Positions 45,201 to 54,128 of a stretch of DNA of 64,000 nt are shown one piece after another; the first letter of the stretch is position 1, and the number at the start of each line of letters is the position of its first letter. The DNA comes from an uncultured Lachnospiraceae bacterium (GTDB taxonomy: Bacteria; Bacillota; Clostridia; Lachnospirales; Lachnospiraceae): the NCBI GenBank assembly GCA_910577735.1, contig CAJTOO010000005.1:121156-185155 (forward strand). Reading direction: 5' to 3'. The notes under the pieces were generated by a model. The model searched no databases. It saw only the letters and a list, made by a program, of their open reading frames with translations, and had not been told where the DNA came from. Made by a program: the position numbers and the translations under genes.

Positions 45201-46253
45201 TTATTTCAACTCCGTTACTCTATGACCCGCCGCTTTCAGCAGCCTGTTCATTACAGCCTGTCCAACCCCGGATCCCTCAAAACTCTCTGAATAAATGATT
45301 TCCACGCCCTCATCATCAAATTCTCTTAATATCCGATATAACTGCCTTGCCATGGCACTTTCATCCAGACGGCTTCCGGCATTCTTGCACACATCAGCCC
45401 GATAAGCACCCATGGTTGCATCTGTCGCGATAACACCCGTCTTCTTATTACCGGCCCGCCACTGATCCAACTGGATATTAATATAATCAACCACTTTCCG
45501 CTCCGGTCCCGTAATGATCGTCAGCTCGCCCTTGGGCGCATAATGTCTGTATTTCATACCCGGCGCCTTAGGAGCCTGTCCGCTGTCAGCACGAAGAATC
45601 GTGACATCCTCTTCCACCCCGCCAAGGGTCTGCTCCAGCATCTGCCTGGTGACATAGCCCGGCCTCAATATGGTCGGCATCTGGGCTGTCAGATCCACAA
45701 TCGTTGACTCCAGTCCCAGTTCCACATCGCCCCCATCCAGAATCATCTCAATCCTGCCATTCAAATCCTGTATCACATATCTGGCTACCGTGGGACTGGG
45801 TCTGCCCGAACGATTCGCGCTGGGAGCCGCCACATAACCGCCGGCTGCCTCAATAAAGTCAAGCGCTGTCTTATGGGAGGGCATGCGTACCGCCACCGTA
45901 TCCAGCCCCCCCGTGGTCTCTTTCGGCACCAGATCCGACTTTTCTAAAATCATGGTAAGCGGTCCCGGCCAATAATCCCGCGCCAGCTTTACCGCTTCCT
46001 CCGGCACCCTCTTTACAATTGCCGCAAGTGCCTCCCATCTGGCAATATGTACAATCAACGGATTATCGGAAGGCCTGCCCTTAGCCTCATATATTTTCCG
46101 GGAGGAAGCTGGATTCAGGGCGTCGCCGCCCAGACCATATACCGTCTCCGTAGGAAAGGCCACCAGCCCGCCGGACCGGATAATCCCGCCCGCTTCCCGA
46201 ATCACTTCTTTATCTATATTTTTTTCATCTACCTGTATTATCCTGGTCTTCAC
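45201..46253 (-). CDS. L-threonylcarbamoyladenylate synthase (Sua5/YwlC)
   Basis: First enzyme of t6A37 tRNA modification, making threonylcarbamoyl-AMP. The N-terminal YrdC domain (about 1-205) has AFPTETVYGLGGDA and KGRPSDNPL; the C-terminal Sua5 domain (about 230-350) begins near PGMKYRHYAPKGEL. The 350-residue length is normal. The GTG start has AGGGAAG upstream. In many relatives rpiB follows, as here. Confidence 0.95.
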   Translation of the reverse strand: MKTRIIQVDEKNIDKEVIREAGGIIRSGGLVAFPTETVYGLGGDALNPASSRKIYEAKGRPSDNPLIVHIARWEALAAIVKRVPEEAVKLARDYWPGPLTMILEKSDLVPKETTGGLDTVAVRMPSHKTALDFIEAAGGYVAAPSANRSGRPSPTVARYVIQDLNGRIEMILDGGDVELGLESTIVDLTAQMPTILRPGYVTRQMLEQTLGGVEEDVTILRADSGQAPKAPGMKYRHYAPKGELTIITGPERKVVDYINIQLDQWRAGNKKTGVIATDATMGAYRADVCKNAGSRLDESAMARQLYRILREFDDEGVEIIYSESFEGSGVGQAVMNRLLKAAGHRVTELK

Positions 46254-46274
46254 GTCTGCACGCTTCCCTCTGCC

Positions 46275-46994
46275 TCATTTCTGGTCATTCAAATGCTGTA
46301 ATATCGCCAGATGAATCGCCCAGGCGGCTTTTTCCTGATAAAGGTCAGAAGACAGCTTCTGCGCCTCCTCGTTATTAGACAAAAAACCACACTCCACAAT
46401 AACAATCGGGGAAGAAGTCTTCTTTAAAAGATAATAACTATCGTTGGCCTTGGCCTGTCTGGTATTATCCGGATCCAGGTCAAGCGCCATAACCTGCTGA
46501 ATCCGCCCCGCCAGTTCCTTGCTCTCCTCACTGCCAGCATAATAGAACACCTGCGCGCCATGCACATACTCCTCGTGATAGCTGTTCTGATGAATGCTTA
46601 CTGTAAGATCGGGCTTTTTCTCCTCTATGATACTGACCCGGTTCTTCATATCCTGCACTTTCTTATTCGGCGCATCCTCATCATAGAGTCCGGCATCTGA
46701 CTCCCTGGTCAGCACCACATCCACATCCGCCATCACAAGAAACCTCTGCAGCTTCCTGGCAATCTGCAGATTGATATCCTTTTCCAGACTGCCGTCCACG
46801 CCGACCTTACCGGGATCCTTCCCGCCATGCCCGGCATCAATAATCACACAGGGCCTTTCGGCCGCAATTTCCACTTGCTCTGAGGAAGCCATCTTCACGC
46901 CCCCGCGCACAGCAAACCCTATGCTGAGCAGCATGAGCGCCCATAAGATTGCCCGTACCATCCCCTCGTAGTTTCCCGGCTTTATCCGTTTCAT
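46275..46994 (-). CDS. cwlD: N-acetylmuramoyl-L-alanine amidase, CwlD-like
   Basis: Zinc amidase of 239 residues with an N-terminal anchor (about 12-30). The Amidase_3 motifs are VIIDAGHGGKDPGKVG (zinc His), TRESDAGLYDED, VSIHQNS (zinc His) and VIVECGFLSN (catalytic Glu). Size and anchor fit CwlD, which prepares muramic lactam in spore cortex; a vegetative amidase is the alternative. Confidence 0.88.
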   Translation of the reverse strand: MKRIKPGNYEGMVRAILWALMLLSIGFAVRGGVKMASSEQVEIAAERPCVIIDAGHGGKDPGKVGVDGSLEKDINLQIARKLQRFLVMADVDVVLTRESDAGLYDEDAPNKKVQDMKNRVSIIEEKKPDLTVSIHQNSYHEEYVHGAQVFYYAGSEESKELAGRIQQVMALDLDPDNTRQAKANDSYYLLKKTSSPIVIVECGFLSNNEEAQKLSSDLYQEKAAWAIHLAILQHLNDQK

Positions 46995-47066
46995 ACTCTC
47001 GTCCCTGACACACTGCTTTATTTATTCATATGAAAGGTCCGTCGGAAAAATGCGGTCAAACGCTTA

Positions 47067-48758
47067 TTATTGATTCATATACTCCTCAATCACATCCCAG
47101 ACAGATGGCTCCTCAAATCCTAACTTCCATTCTGCCACGCCTGCAATCTCATATTTCTGCATAATATTAAGTTTCACGCGGATGGACTCCGCATCTTCAA
47201 GCCACACCTGACAGAAGCTGTCCCCGGATTGGAATTCCCCGTAATTCTGACAAGTCTCTTCATCCCATCTGGTTGTAATCCCGTGTTCCCTGATATAAGC
47301 CTGTGCCATCTCCATGCCCACTGCCTGACTGGAAATGTTAGTACCCGCAGTCTCCCATATTCTGGTATAGAAGGGAATCCCATTTATCACCTTTTCTGCC
47401 GGCACCTGTTCCACCGTATCAGAAATACCTCTCTCTACAAAACTGATAGAAGCCACAGATCCGGCCTCATCGCTTCCACTGTAGTGCTCATCATATCCCA
47501 TGATCACCACATAATCTGCCACAAGTCCCTGTTCTGCCCGATTATAATGATCAGTATGACCCATGGGCACATAGTTGTCCACAGATAACACAATGCCATG
47601 TTCCCTACATGGAATGGAAAGTTCCCTGATAAACTCAACAAAGGGTTCCCCCGCATCCAGACTGATATTCTCAAAGTCGATATTCAGGCCATCCAGATTA
47701 TATTCCAACGCCGTGTTAATCAAACCTTCTATCAGATGTGTCCTGTTGGTGGTACCGGCAAGCACTTCATACATGTCCACATCCACACTCTCCACATTAC
47801 CCACCAGTGCCCAGACCTCTATTCCTCTGTCATGGGCTTTATCCACATAAGACTGGGTGGCAAAGCTGCTGAAATCCCCCTCGTTGCCTACCAGCGTGAA
47901 CCAGGTAGGGGAGATTACATTAACACCCTTGGTCTGTGAAAGCATGGCATCCAGAGTCTCGTTGCCTTCCTTACTACCGACGCCGTGCCAGGCCATATTT
48001 ATTTTATAATCCCGTGTATTGGACTCGTACACCGGCTCCACATAATCCGTGACTGGTATGGGGGTCTGCGCCCTTTGTCCTTCCAGCTTCTTATTTTCCA
48101 CGTAACCGATAAAGGCATCCTTCGTCTTGACCTTCGACCAGTTTTCCATTGTTTCTAATACAACAACCTCGTCGCCCTTACTCACATCTTTTAGAATATC
48201 ACTTTTGATGCCGCCCTGATAACGAACCTGGGTATCCTTAGCAATCACGGCCACCTGCCTCTCGTTCCATTCCGTATAAACCTGCATATGGTTTGGATCC
48301 GTAAAGAGCTCATAGGAAAAATTGGCATATTCCTTCACATAATCTGCCGCAATATAAAGCATGTCCCCCTCATATCTGGCAATCACATAATCTCTTGTCC
48401 CTGCCTCACTGCCGCTTGTAAGAGTGTTCGTCCCAATCTCCGTCCTGACAATCTTATCCGGCAGAGCATATAAAAGAAGTCCTTCTTTCTTATCCTCATA
48501 AAATCTATCATTAAAATATTTATGCACCATAGCCAGATCAAAATAACACACGCCATCCCAAAGCTTCGCATGTTCCTCAATCCGCTCATCCTGCAAAATC
48601 ACAGGCACATCATCACTTCCTGTGACACCAAAATATTCTGTCAAATCCGCCCTCTCTTTGGAATAGGAATACTTTTCTAACAGTTTGGCTCCAAAGCCCG
48701 CCGCTGCGACCACAATAATAAGGACGATCGCGATTATCACCGGAATCACCTTTTTCAT
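47067..48758 (-). CDS. Anchored GH18 glycoside hydrolase with SH3-like domain
   Basis: Protein of 563 residues. An N-terminal membrane anchor (about 5-25) is followed by a copper-amine-oxidase-N-like region, an SH3-like domain near 190-230 (VSKGDEVVVLETMENWSKV), then a GH18 barrel. The catalytic motif DGLNIDFE ends in E363. Relatives include spore cortex N-acetylglucosaminidases (SleL/YaaH type). With the CwlD-like, Sua5, RpiB and SleB-like genes it forms a minus-strand unit. Confidence 0.9.
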   Translation of the reverse strand: MKKVIPVIIAIVLIIVVAAAGFGAKLLEKYSYSKERADLTEYFGVTGSDDVPVILQDERIEEHAKLWDGVCYFDLAMVHKYFNDRFYEDKKEGLLLYALPDKIVRTEIGTNTLTSGSEAGTRDYVIARYEGDMLYIAADYVKEYANFSYELFTDPNHMQVYTEWNERQVAVIAKDTQVRYQGGIKSDILKDVSKGDEVVVLETMENWSKVKTKDAFIGYVENKKLEGQRAQTPIPVTDYVEPVYESNTRDYKINMAWHGVGSKEGNETLDAMLSQTKGVNVISPTWFTLVGNEGDFSSFATQSYVDKAHDRGIEVWALVGNVESVDVDMYEVLAGTTNRTHLIEGLINTALEYNLDGLNIDFENISLDAGEPFVEFIRELSIPCREHGIVLSVDNYVPMGHTDHYNRAEQGLVADYVVIMGYDEHYSGSDEAGSVASISFVERGISDTVEQVPAEKVINGIPFYTRIWETAGTNISSQAVGMEMAQAYIREHGITTRWDEETCQNYGEFQSGDSFCQVWLEDAESIRVKLNIMQKYEIAGVAEWKLGFEEPSVWDVIEEYMNQ

Positions 48759-49495
48759 TTATCCAGCTCCTTTCTGACCGTCCTTAATTATAGCAAACTA
48801 TTTCTTTCCAGTCATTATGATTTTGATATTTTTCGCATTTTTTCGCTTTTCTTCGCATTTTTGAAAAACTGTAATCCAAAATCTCCACCGCCAAGACACA
48901 AGATACATAAACGCAGGCAATCGGGAACTTCCTTAGTATAATGAATAACTCTTGCCAATATCGAAGATACTTTGTCTCATACAGTGTAACCGTCCACACC
49001 TTTCTCTAACCAGCCAAAAGGAAATTTAAATAATCAATTGTGATATACTAACGGCATATGATATATGGAGTGGAAATAGTTCTAAAGATATCTCTGACAT
49101 GCAAAATGGAAAATAACTGTATAACCTACTCATTCCTTGTGAATTATAATTGTGAAATGCAGAGGGGAATAAGATTTGGTTCCTGACCAGACACATCGCC
49201 TGTAAGACTTCCTCCGTCTGATTGAATATCCCGGAGAAATAGATTGTTGTTATTTATGAAATTATGCATGCCTCCTTCCGCTGCTGATTGTCAGAAGACA
49301 TCTTGTAGTTGGATTATAACCATAATCTGACAAAAAAGCAAGCAAATTCTAAAATTATTAAAATTTTTTAAACACTTTCCGCGCACTATTGACTAAAACT
49401 GACCCAAAGTATAATATAATGGCAAAAAAGTAAGTTTCTTCGGGTCAACGAGGAAATTTTCTAAAATATATATTTAATAAGGATGTGAACATCTC
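48759..49495. other. Long AT-rich intergenic region before mecA
   Basis: About 740 bases between divergent genes. Only the mecA promoter near its right end is convincing. Short open frames on both strands lack ribosome sites or family character. Around 49160-49290 there is a locally GC-richer patch of unknown nature. Confidence 0.5.
49389..49420 (+). promoter_or_regulatory. Promoter region of mecA
   Basis: TTGACT at 49389 is followed by two overlapping TATAAT boxes at 49410 and 49415 (spacers 15 and 20), with TAATAT at the ideal 17 spacing. It lies about 75 bases before mecA. Confidence 0.5.
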
Positions 49496-50269
49496 ATGAA
49501 AATAGAAAAAGTGAACGAACATCAGATCCGCTGCACTCTCACCAGGGAAGATCTGCTCAACAGGGAATTAAAAATCAGTGAACTTGCCTATGGCACCGAA
49601 AAGGCCAAAAGCCTTTTTCGGGATATGATGCAGCAGGCTGCTTACGAGTGCGGCTTTGAGGCAGAAGATATCCCCCTGATGATCGAAGCAATCCCTTTAA
49701 ATGCAGAATGTATTGTATTAATCGTCACCAAAGTGGAGGATCCGGAAGAGCTGGATACCCGCTTTTCCAAATTTGCACCCTCTGTTCATGATGAGGACGA
49801 ATTTGCGGAAGATACCGACGAACTCATGGAAAGTTTTGCCGATGGTGCAGATGAAGTACTTAACATGCTCCGCAAAATGAACGGCTCCAACCAGTCTGCG
49901 GATACGGCCAAATCCGGCACGCAGAACTTTGGCAGCCGCACATCCAAAAGCACAAAAGAAACGGTGCCTGCCAAGATTACCAGCCGGTTGTTTTCCGTTT
50001 CCTCTCTGCGCGAAGTGACAAGATTGGCTCATGTAGCCTCCTCTTCCTACCAGGATAAGAACTCTCTCTATAAGGATGACGCTACCGGCAGATATCTGCT
50101 CCTTTTGAATCCATCTGCGACAGGAATCGATAATTACAACCGTGTATGCAGTCTGATTTCAGAATATGCCAGAGCGGAAAAAACGGCAGCCGCCACCAGT
50201 GCCTATCTGGAGGAGCACTATGCCCCCCTGATCAAGGACAACGCACTGGAAGTTCTGTCCAGAATATAA
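49496..50269 (+). CDS. mecA: Adaptor protein MecA
   Basis: Adaptor of 257 residues delivering substrates to the ClpCP protease. The N-terminal substrate-binding domain (MKIEKVNEHQIRCTLTREDL, about 1-80) and the C-terminal ClpC-binding domain (about 155-257) are joined by a Glu/Ser-rich linker. It is monocistronic, with a promoter before it and a terminator after. Confidence 0.92.
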   Translation: MKIEKVNEHQIRCTLTREDLLNRELKISELAYGTEKAKSLFRDMMQQAAYECGFEAEDIPLMIEAIPLNAECIVLIVTKVEDPEELDTRFSKFAPSVHDEDEFAEDTDELMESFADGADEVLNMLRKMNGSNQSADTAKSGTQNFGSRTSKSTKETVPAKITSRLFSVSSLREVTRLAHVASSSYQDKNSLYKDDATGRYLLLLNPSATGIDNYNRVCSLISEYARAEKTAAATSAYLEEHYAPLIKDNALEVLSRI

Positions 50270-50325
50270 CTCTATGGAAGAACTTAATTGCTGCAGGATT
50301 TTCAGATTCCAAATATTTGCACCAT

Positions 50326-50356
50326 AAAAGGGACTTCCCGCAAAGAAGTCCCTTTT
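50326..50356 (+). terminator. Bidirectional terminator between mecA and the DUF1858 gene
   Basis: AAAAGGGACTTC and its perfect complement GAAGTCCCTTTT flank a seven-base loop; each strand ends in a T-run. Confidence 0.85.
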
Positions 50357-50407
50357 CGCTCTTACAACAGATAACTTATCACTTATACAAGTTCCTGCTA
50401 TGGTTTC

Positions 50408-50608
50408 TTATGCTCCTGTAACTGCATCAATTTTGGACATCAAGTCCTCAATCGCAATACCATGTACCATCGCCGCTTCTTCCAACGTCTCACCCTGTGC
50501 AGACGGACATCCCAGACAATGCATGCCAATCTCCATGAGAACCGGAGCGATATCCATATTAATCCTGAGCGCTTCGCCGATAGTTGTATCTTTACTGATC
50601 TGTGCCAT
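50408..50608 (-). CDS. DUF1858-domain protein
   Basis: Small protein of 66 residues with the DUF1858 pattern: a MDIAPVLMEIGMHCLGCPSA segment with CxxC. Family members often sit near hybrid-cluster or redox genes and may bind metal or sulfur. GGAGGTG precedes the ATG. It is divergent from pflB, separated by 395 bases. Confidence 0.88.
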   Translation of the reverse strand: MAQISKDTTIGEALRINMDIAPVLMEIGMHCLGCPSAQGETLEEAAMVHGIAIEDLMSKIDAVTGA

Positions 50609-50902
50609 ATTACACCTCCGAATTTAATCTTACTGTATAGTCTGTTAGAATAGTCACAATCTATTCATGTTGATTATAATAGTAATGCAGATGTTGTGCA
50701 AGTAATTTCTTTTTCCCCGGCTTTGATAGAAAGTTGCCTGTCTGCTTTGGCAGCTTCTTCGGGAAACCTATGAAAAGCGGCAATATTCTTTGTTCTGCCG
50801 CCTGATTATCTATATTTTGTATCTGGAATTTTTTACATACAAATTTCACAAATTTTTAATTTAATATTTGGCATTTGTATGCGAAAAAGTACAAAGGCTT
50901 AC

Positions 50903-50932
50903 TTGACTCTTTTACTTCCTTTAACATATAAT
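50903..50932 (+). promoter_or_regulatory. Promoter of the pfl locus
   Basis: TTGACT, an 18-base spacer and TATAAT, 71 bases before pflB. A full Rex-type palindrome was looked for and not found; only a half-like TTTCACAA lies upstream. Confidence 0.75.
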
Positions 50933-51003
50933 ATTGGTACTGGATAAGCATGTTTTAACCACAAAACATTATTAAAAAATTTTAAATAGGAGGTTATTTC
51001 AAA

Positions 51004-53043
51004 ATGAGACCAGAATGGAAAGATTTTGTAGGCGGTAAGTGGGACAAAGAAGTCAATGTCCGCGACTTTATCCAGAGGAACTATCATCCTTATGATGGTG
51101 ACGAGTCCTTCTTAGCCGAAGCTACACAGAACACGAAAGATTTATGGGCACAGGTTCTTGATTTACAGAAGCAGGAACGTGAGGCTGGCGGTGTGCTTGA
51201 CATGGACACCAAGGTAGTTTCTACCATTACATCCCACGGCCCTGGCTATCTTGACAAGAGCAAAGAGACAATCGTAGGTTTCCAGACCGATAAGCCTTTT
51301 AAGCGTTCCCTTCAGCCTTATGGCGGTATCAGAATGGCAGAGAAGGCATGTTCTGACAATGGTTACGAAGTTGATCCTGAGATCAGCGAGTTCTTCTCCA
51401 CTCACAGAAAGACACACAACGCAGGTTGTTTCGATGCATATAATGCAGAAATGAGAGCTTGCCGTTCTTCTCACATTATCACAGGTCTTCCGGATGCTTA
51501 TGGCCGTGGCCGTATCATCGGTGACTACAGACGTGTTGCCCTGTATGGTATTGACAGACTGATTGAAGACAAAATGGATCAGAAGGATTCCACAGGCCGC
51601 GTTATGACTGACGATGTAATCCGTCTTCGCGAAGAGCTTTCTGAACAGATGATTGCCCTGAAGCTTATGAAAGAAATGGCTGCTTCTTATGGCTGTGACA
51701 TTTCCAAACCTGCTACTAACGTACAGGAGGCTATTCAGGCTACTTATTTTGGCTACCTCTGTGCAGTGAAAGAGCAGAACGGTGCTGCTATGTCCCTTGG
51801 CCGTACATCTACTTTCCTTGATATCTACGCTGAGAGAGATTTGGCTAACGGTACTTTCACAGAGCAGCAGATTCAGGAGTTCGTTGACCACTTCATTATG
51901 AAGCTGAGACTGATCAAATTTGCTCGTACACCTGAGTACAACCAGATTTTCGCTGGTGATCCGGTATGGGTAACAGAGTCCCTCGGTGGTGTTGGCGTTG
52001 ACGGCCGTCCGATGGTTACTAAGATGAGCTTCCGTTACCTGCACACATTAACCAATTTAGGACCTTCTCCGGAACCCAACTTAACAGTTCTCTGGTCCAC
52101 AAGGCTTCCTGATGCCTGGAAGAAATACTGTGCTAAGATGTCCATCCAGACTTCTTCTATCCAGTACGAGAATGATGATCTGATGAGAGTTACTCATGGT
52201 GATGACTATGGTATCGCATGCTGCGTATCGTCCATGGTTATCGGTAAGGAAATGCAGTTCTTCGGTGCACGTGCTAACCTTGCTAAGTGTCTGTTGTACG
52301 CATTAAACGGCGGTGTTGACGAAGTTACCAAGAAACAGGTTGGTCCTAAGTATCGTCCTGTTACCGGTGATGTTCTCGATTATGATGATGTAATGGATAA
52401 ATTCATTGACATGATGGAGTGGCAGGCAGATGTGTATGTAAATACATTGAACATCATCCACTACATGCATGACAAATACTGCTATGAGAGAGCGGAGATG
52501 GCTCTTCATGACAGAAACGTTAAGCGTTACTTCGCAACAGGTGTTGCAGGCCTTTCCATCGTAGCTGACTCTCTGTCCGCTATCAAGCATGCTAAGGTTG
52601 AGCCCATCAGAGATGAGGACGGCATCATCGTTGACTTTAAGACTACCGGCGAATTCCCGAAATATGGTAATGACGATGACCGCGTTGATGAGATTGCACA
52701 GGAGATCGTGCATAAATTCATGACTGCCATCAGAAGACATCACACCTACAGAGAAGGTGTTCCGACAACTTCCATCCTTACCATTACTTCCAACGTAACT
52801 TACGGTAAGGCTACAGGTAACACACCTGACGGACGTAAGAAAGGCCAGCCTTTCGCTCCTGGTGCTAACCCGATGCATGGACGTGACACCCATGGTGCAG
52901 TAGCTTCCTTATCTTCTGTATCCAAACTTCCGTTCAACGATGCGCAGGATGGTATTTCCAATACCTTTACCATCATTCCTGGCGCTCTTGGTAAAGAAGA
53001 TCAGGTATTTGCAGGCGATATCGAAGTAGATCTCAACAAATAA
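51004..53043 (+). CDS. pflB: Pyruvate formate-lyase large chain lacking the glycyl-radical domain
   Basis: Catalyses pyruvate plus CoA to acetyl-CoA plus formate. The 679-residue product aligns throughout with PFL. It includes the catalytic pair C406-C407 (IACCVSSM), FFGARANLAK, and TGNTPDGRKKGQPFAPGANP. It then stops after DGISNTFTIIPGALGK with a short private tail, EDQVFAGDIEVDLNK. Usual PFLs run about 70-80 residues further, through the RVSGYA radical loop; no such motif exists in this chain. The missing domain is encoded separately at 53683-53922. Codons are strongly biased to T-ending forms, as in highly expressed genes. AGGAGG precedes the ATG. Confidence 0.93.
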   Translation: MRPEWKDFVGGKWDKEVNVRDFIQRNYHPYDGDESFLAEATQNTKDLWAQVLDLQKQEREAGGVLDMDTKVVSTITSHGPGYLDKSKETIVGFQTDKPFKRSLQPYGGIRMAEKACSDNGYEVDPEISEFFSTHRKTHNAGCFDAYNAEMRACRSSHIITGLPDAYGRGRIIGDYRRVALYGIDRLIEDKMDQKDSTGRVMTDDVIRLREELSEQMIALKLMKEMAASYGCDISKPATNVQEAIQATYFGYLCAVKEQNGAAMSLGRTSTFLDIYAERDLANGTFTEQQIQEFVDHFIMKLRLIKFARTPEYNQIFAGDPVWVTESLGGVGVDGRPMVTKMSFRYLHTLTNLGPSPEPNLTVLWSTRLPDAWKKYCAKMSIQTSSIQYENDDLMRVTHGDDYGIACCVSSMVIGKEMQFFGARANLAKCLLYALNGGVDEVTKKQVGPKYRPVTGDVLDYDDVMDKFIDMMEWQADVYVNTLNIIHYMHDKYCYERAEMALHDRNVKRYFATGVAGLSIVADSLSAIKHAKVEPIRDEDGIIVDFKTTGEFPKYGNDDDRVDEIAQEIVHKFMTAIRRHHTYREGVPTTSILTITSNVTYGKATGNTPDGRKKGQPFAPGANPMHGRDTHGAVASLSSVSKLPFNDAQDGISNTFTIIPGALGKEDQVFAGDIEVDLNK

Positions 53044-53050
53044 TAAAAGT

Positions 53051-53285
53051 AATTTGCTTCGCAAATAACTTTACGAGATCCGCTTCGCGGACTCGGATAA
53101 GCGTTTATACTTTAAAAATTTGCTTCGCAAATAACTTTACGAGATCCGCTTCGCGGACTCGGATAAGCGTTTATACTTTAAAAATTTGCTTCACAAATAA
53201 CTTTACGAGATCCGCTTCGCGGACTCGGATAAGCGTTTAAGATTAACCTTTCATAATCCGTTTCAATGACTCGGATAAGCGCTTA
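53051..53285 (+). repeat. Array of three and a half 66-bp twin-hairpin repeats after pflB
   Basis: Near-identical units begin at 53051, 53117 and 53183 (period 66), with a decayed fourth to 53285. Each contains hairpin A (ATTTGC-TTC-GCAAAT), the linker AACTTTACGAG, hairpin B (TCCGC-TTC-GCGGA) and an ATAAGCG...TTTAT tail. There are no unique spacers, so it is not a CRISPR array. It fills most of the 348-base gap to the next gene. Confidence 0.92.
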
Positions 53286-53391
53286 TAATTAAAAATCATG
53301 GTTGGCGGGAAGTGTATAGTTTCCGTTAATCGGAAAAAAATCCATATATGACAGATTTTTTTCCAGGGATGTAAGAAGGAGGAAATAATAT

Positions 53392-53592
53392 ATGGATGAC
53401 CAAAAAATGATTGATGACTTTGTCAGGATGATGGATTCCGGAATAGCACAAGGTGTCGGACATGTGAATGTAGAAGTCGATGACAAAGCGCAGGAATCTA
53501 ATATACAGACCATGGGGTGCACGGATTGCTCCCGTACCCCATTGGCCTGCAGTGTTCCGACTCTCCATGAGGGTTTGGATGACTTTAAATAG
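53392..53592 (+). CDS. 66-residue Cys-containing paralogue of the glycyl-radical domain
   Basis: Small protein inside the pfl locus with a strong AGGAGG site before its ATG. Residues 1-32 align with the separate radical subunit (53683) without gaps and in the same register. Shared residues are D8, V11, D15, G21, H24, N26, V27 and V29, plus many conservative pairs; GHVNVEV corresponds to HHLNVNV. The part that should hold the radical glycine is absent. Instead there is C43-x-x-C46 and C53 (MGCTDCSRTPLACS). It cannot carry the radical. It may cap, protect or regulate the large chain; the role is inferred, and no family is known to me. Confidence 0.75.
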   Translation: MDDQKMIDDFVRMMDSGIAQGVGHVNVEVDDKAQESNIQTMGCTDCSRTPLACSVPTLHEGLDDFK

Positions 53593-53682
53593 CATTGAGT
53601 CATACAGATTCTGGTCAGAGCGGAGAAAAGAAAATGAGTGCATACTCGTTACAAAAATAATATATTATAGGAGGACAAATCA

Positions 53683-53922
53683 ATGGCAGCAAATGCTCAG
53701 GTAGATAACTTGGTTTCTTTATTAGATGGTTATGCAACAAAGGGTGGCCATCACCTTAATGTTAACGTACTCAACAGAGATACTTTATTAGATGCTCAGA
53801 AGCATCCTGAGAACTATCCTCAGTTGACAATCCGCGTATCCGGTTATGCTGTTAACTTCATTAAGTTAACACCGGAACAGCAGGCAGACGTTATCTCCCG
53901 TACATTCCATGAGAGTGTATAA
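53683..53922 (+). CDS. Detached glycyl-radical subunit of pyruvate formate-lyase (GrcA-like)
   Basis: Protein of 79 residues equal to the C-terminal domain of PFL. The radical site is G54 in TIRVSGYAVNF, preceded by HHLNVNVLNR and ending in VISRTFHESV. It has its own AGGAGG site and ATG, so it is a real gene. E. coli GrcA (YfiD) is a longer autonomous version that rescues damaged full-length PFL. Here the large chain has no such domain, so this protein should be an obligatory partner. A strong terminator follows. Confidence 0.93.
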   Translation: MAANAQVDNLVSLLDGYATKGGHHLNVNVLNRDTLLDAQKHPENYPQLTIRVSGYAVNFIKLTPEQQADVISRTFHESV

Positions 53923-53959
53923 GTAAGGTAAATTCTTAAGTTAGGAATTATCCTTTATA

Positions 53960-53991
53960 GAACTGGCCGGACTTCCGGTCAGTTCTTTTTT
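53960..53991 (+). terminator. Terminator after the radical subunit
   Basis: GAACTGGCCGG and CCGGTCAGTTC (one G-T pair) with an ACTT loop, followed by seven Ts. It separates the lyase subunits from the activase gene. Confidence 0.9.
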
Positions 53992-54128
53992 CATATTATC
54001 ATAATGCCGGATAATCAATCTGCTGTTTATAAGAAATGTCTTTTCCAAAGGAAATCACAAACCATCTGGTTTTTTACTGATAGAAAGAGTATACTATTGT
54101 TATGATGAAAAGAAAGGCGGTTATGAAT

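Noticed and set aside
48784..48999. 71-residue open frame on the minus strand
   Set aside because: No ribosome site, no recognisable domain, and it lies in an AT-rich intergenic region.
49157..49285. 42-codon minus-strand frame after an AAGGAGG
   Set aside because: The ribosome site is only one or two bases from the ATG and the peptide has no conserved character.
50609..50900. Rex-type redox operator before pflB
   Set aside because: Only a half-like TTTCACAA is present, not the full inverted repeat.
51163..52044. 293-residue open frame antisense to pflB
   Set aside because: It shadows the strongly conserved PFL gene and has a His/Ser/Thr-rich random composition.
53051..53285. Possible CRISPR array
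   Set aside because: The 66-bp units repeat in full, with no unique spacers, and no cas genes are present; the same hairpins occur singly elsewhere.
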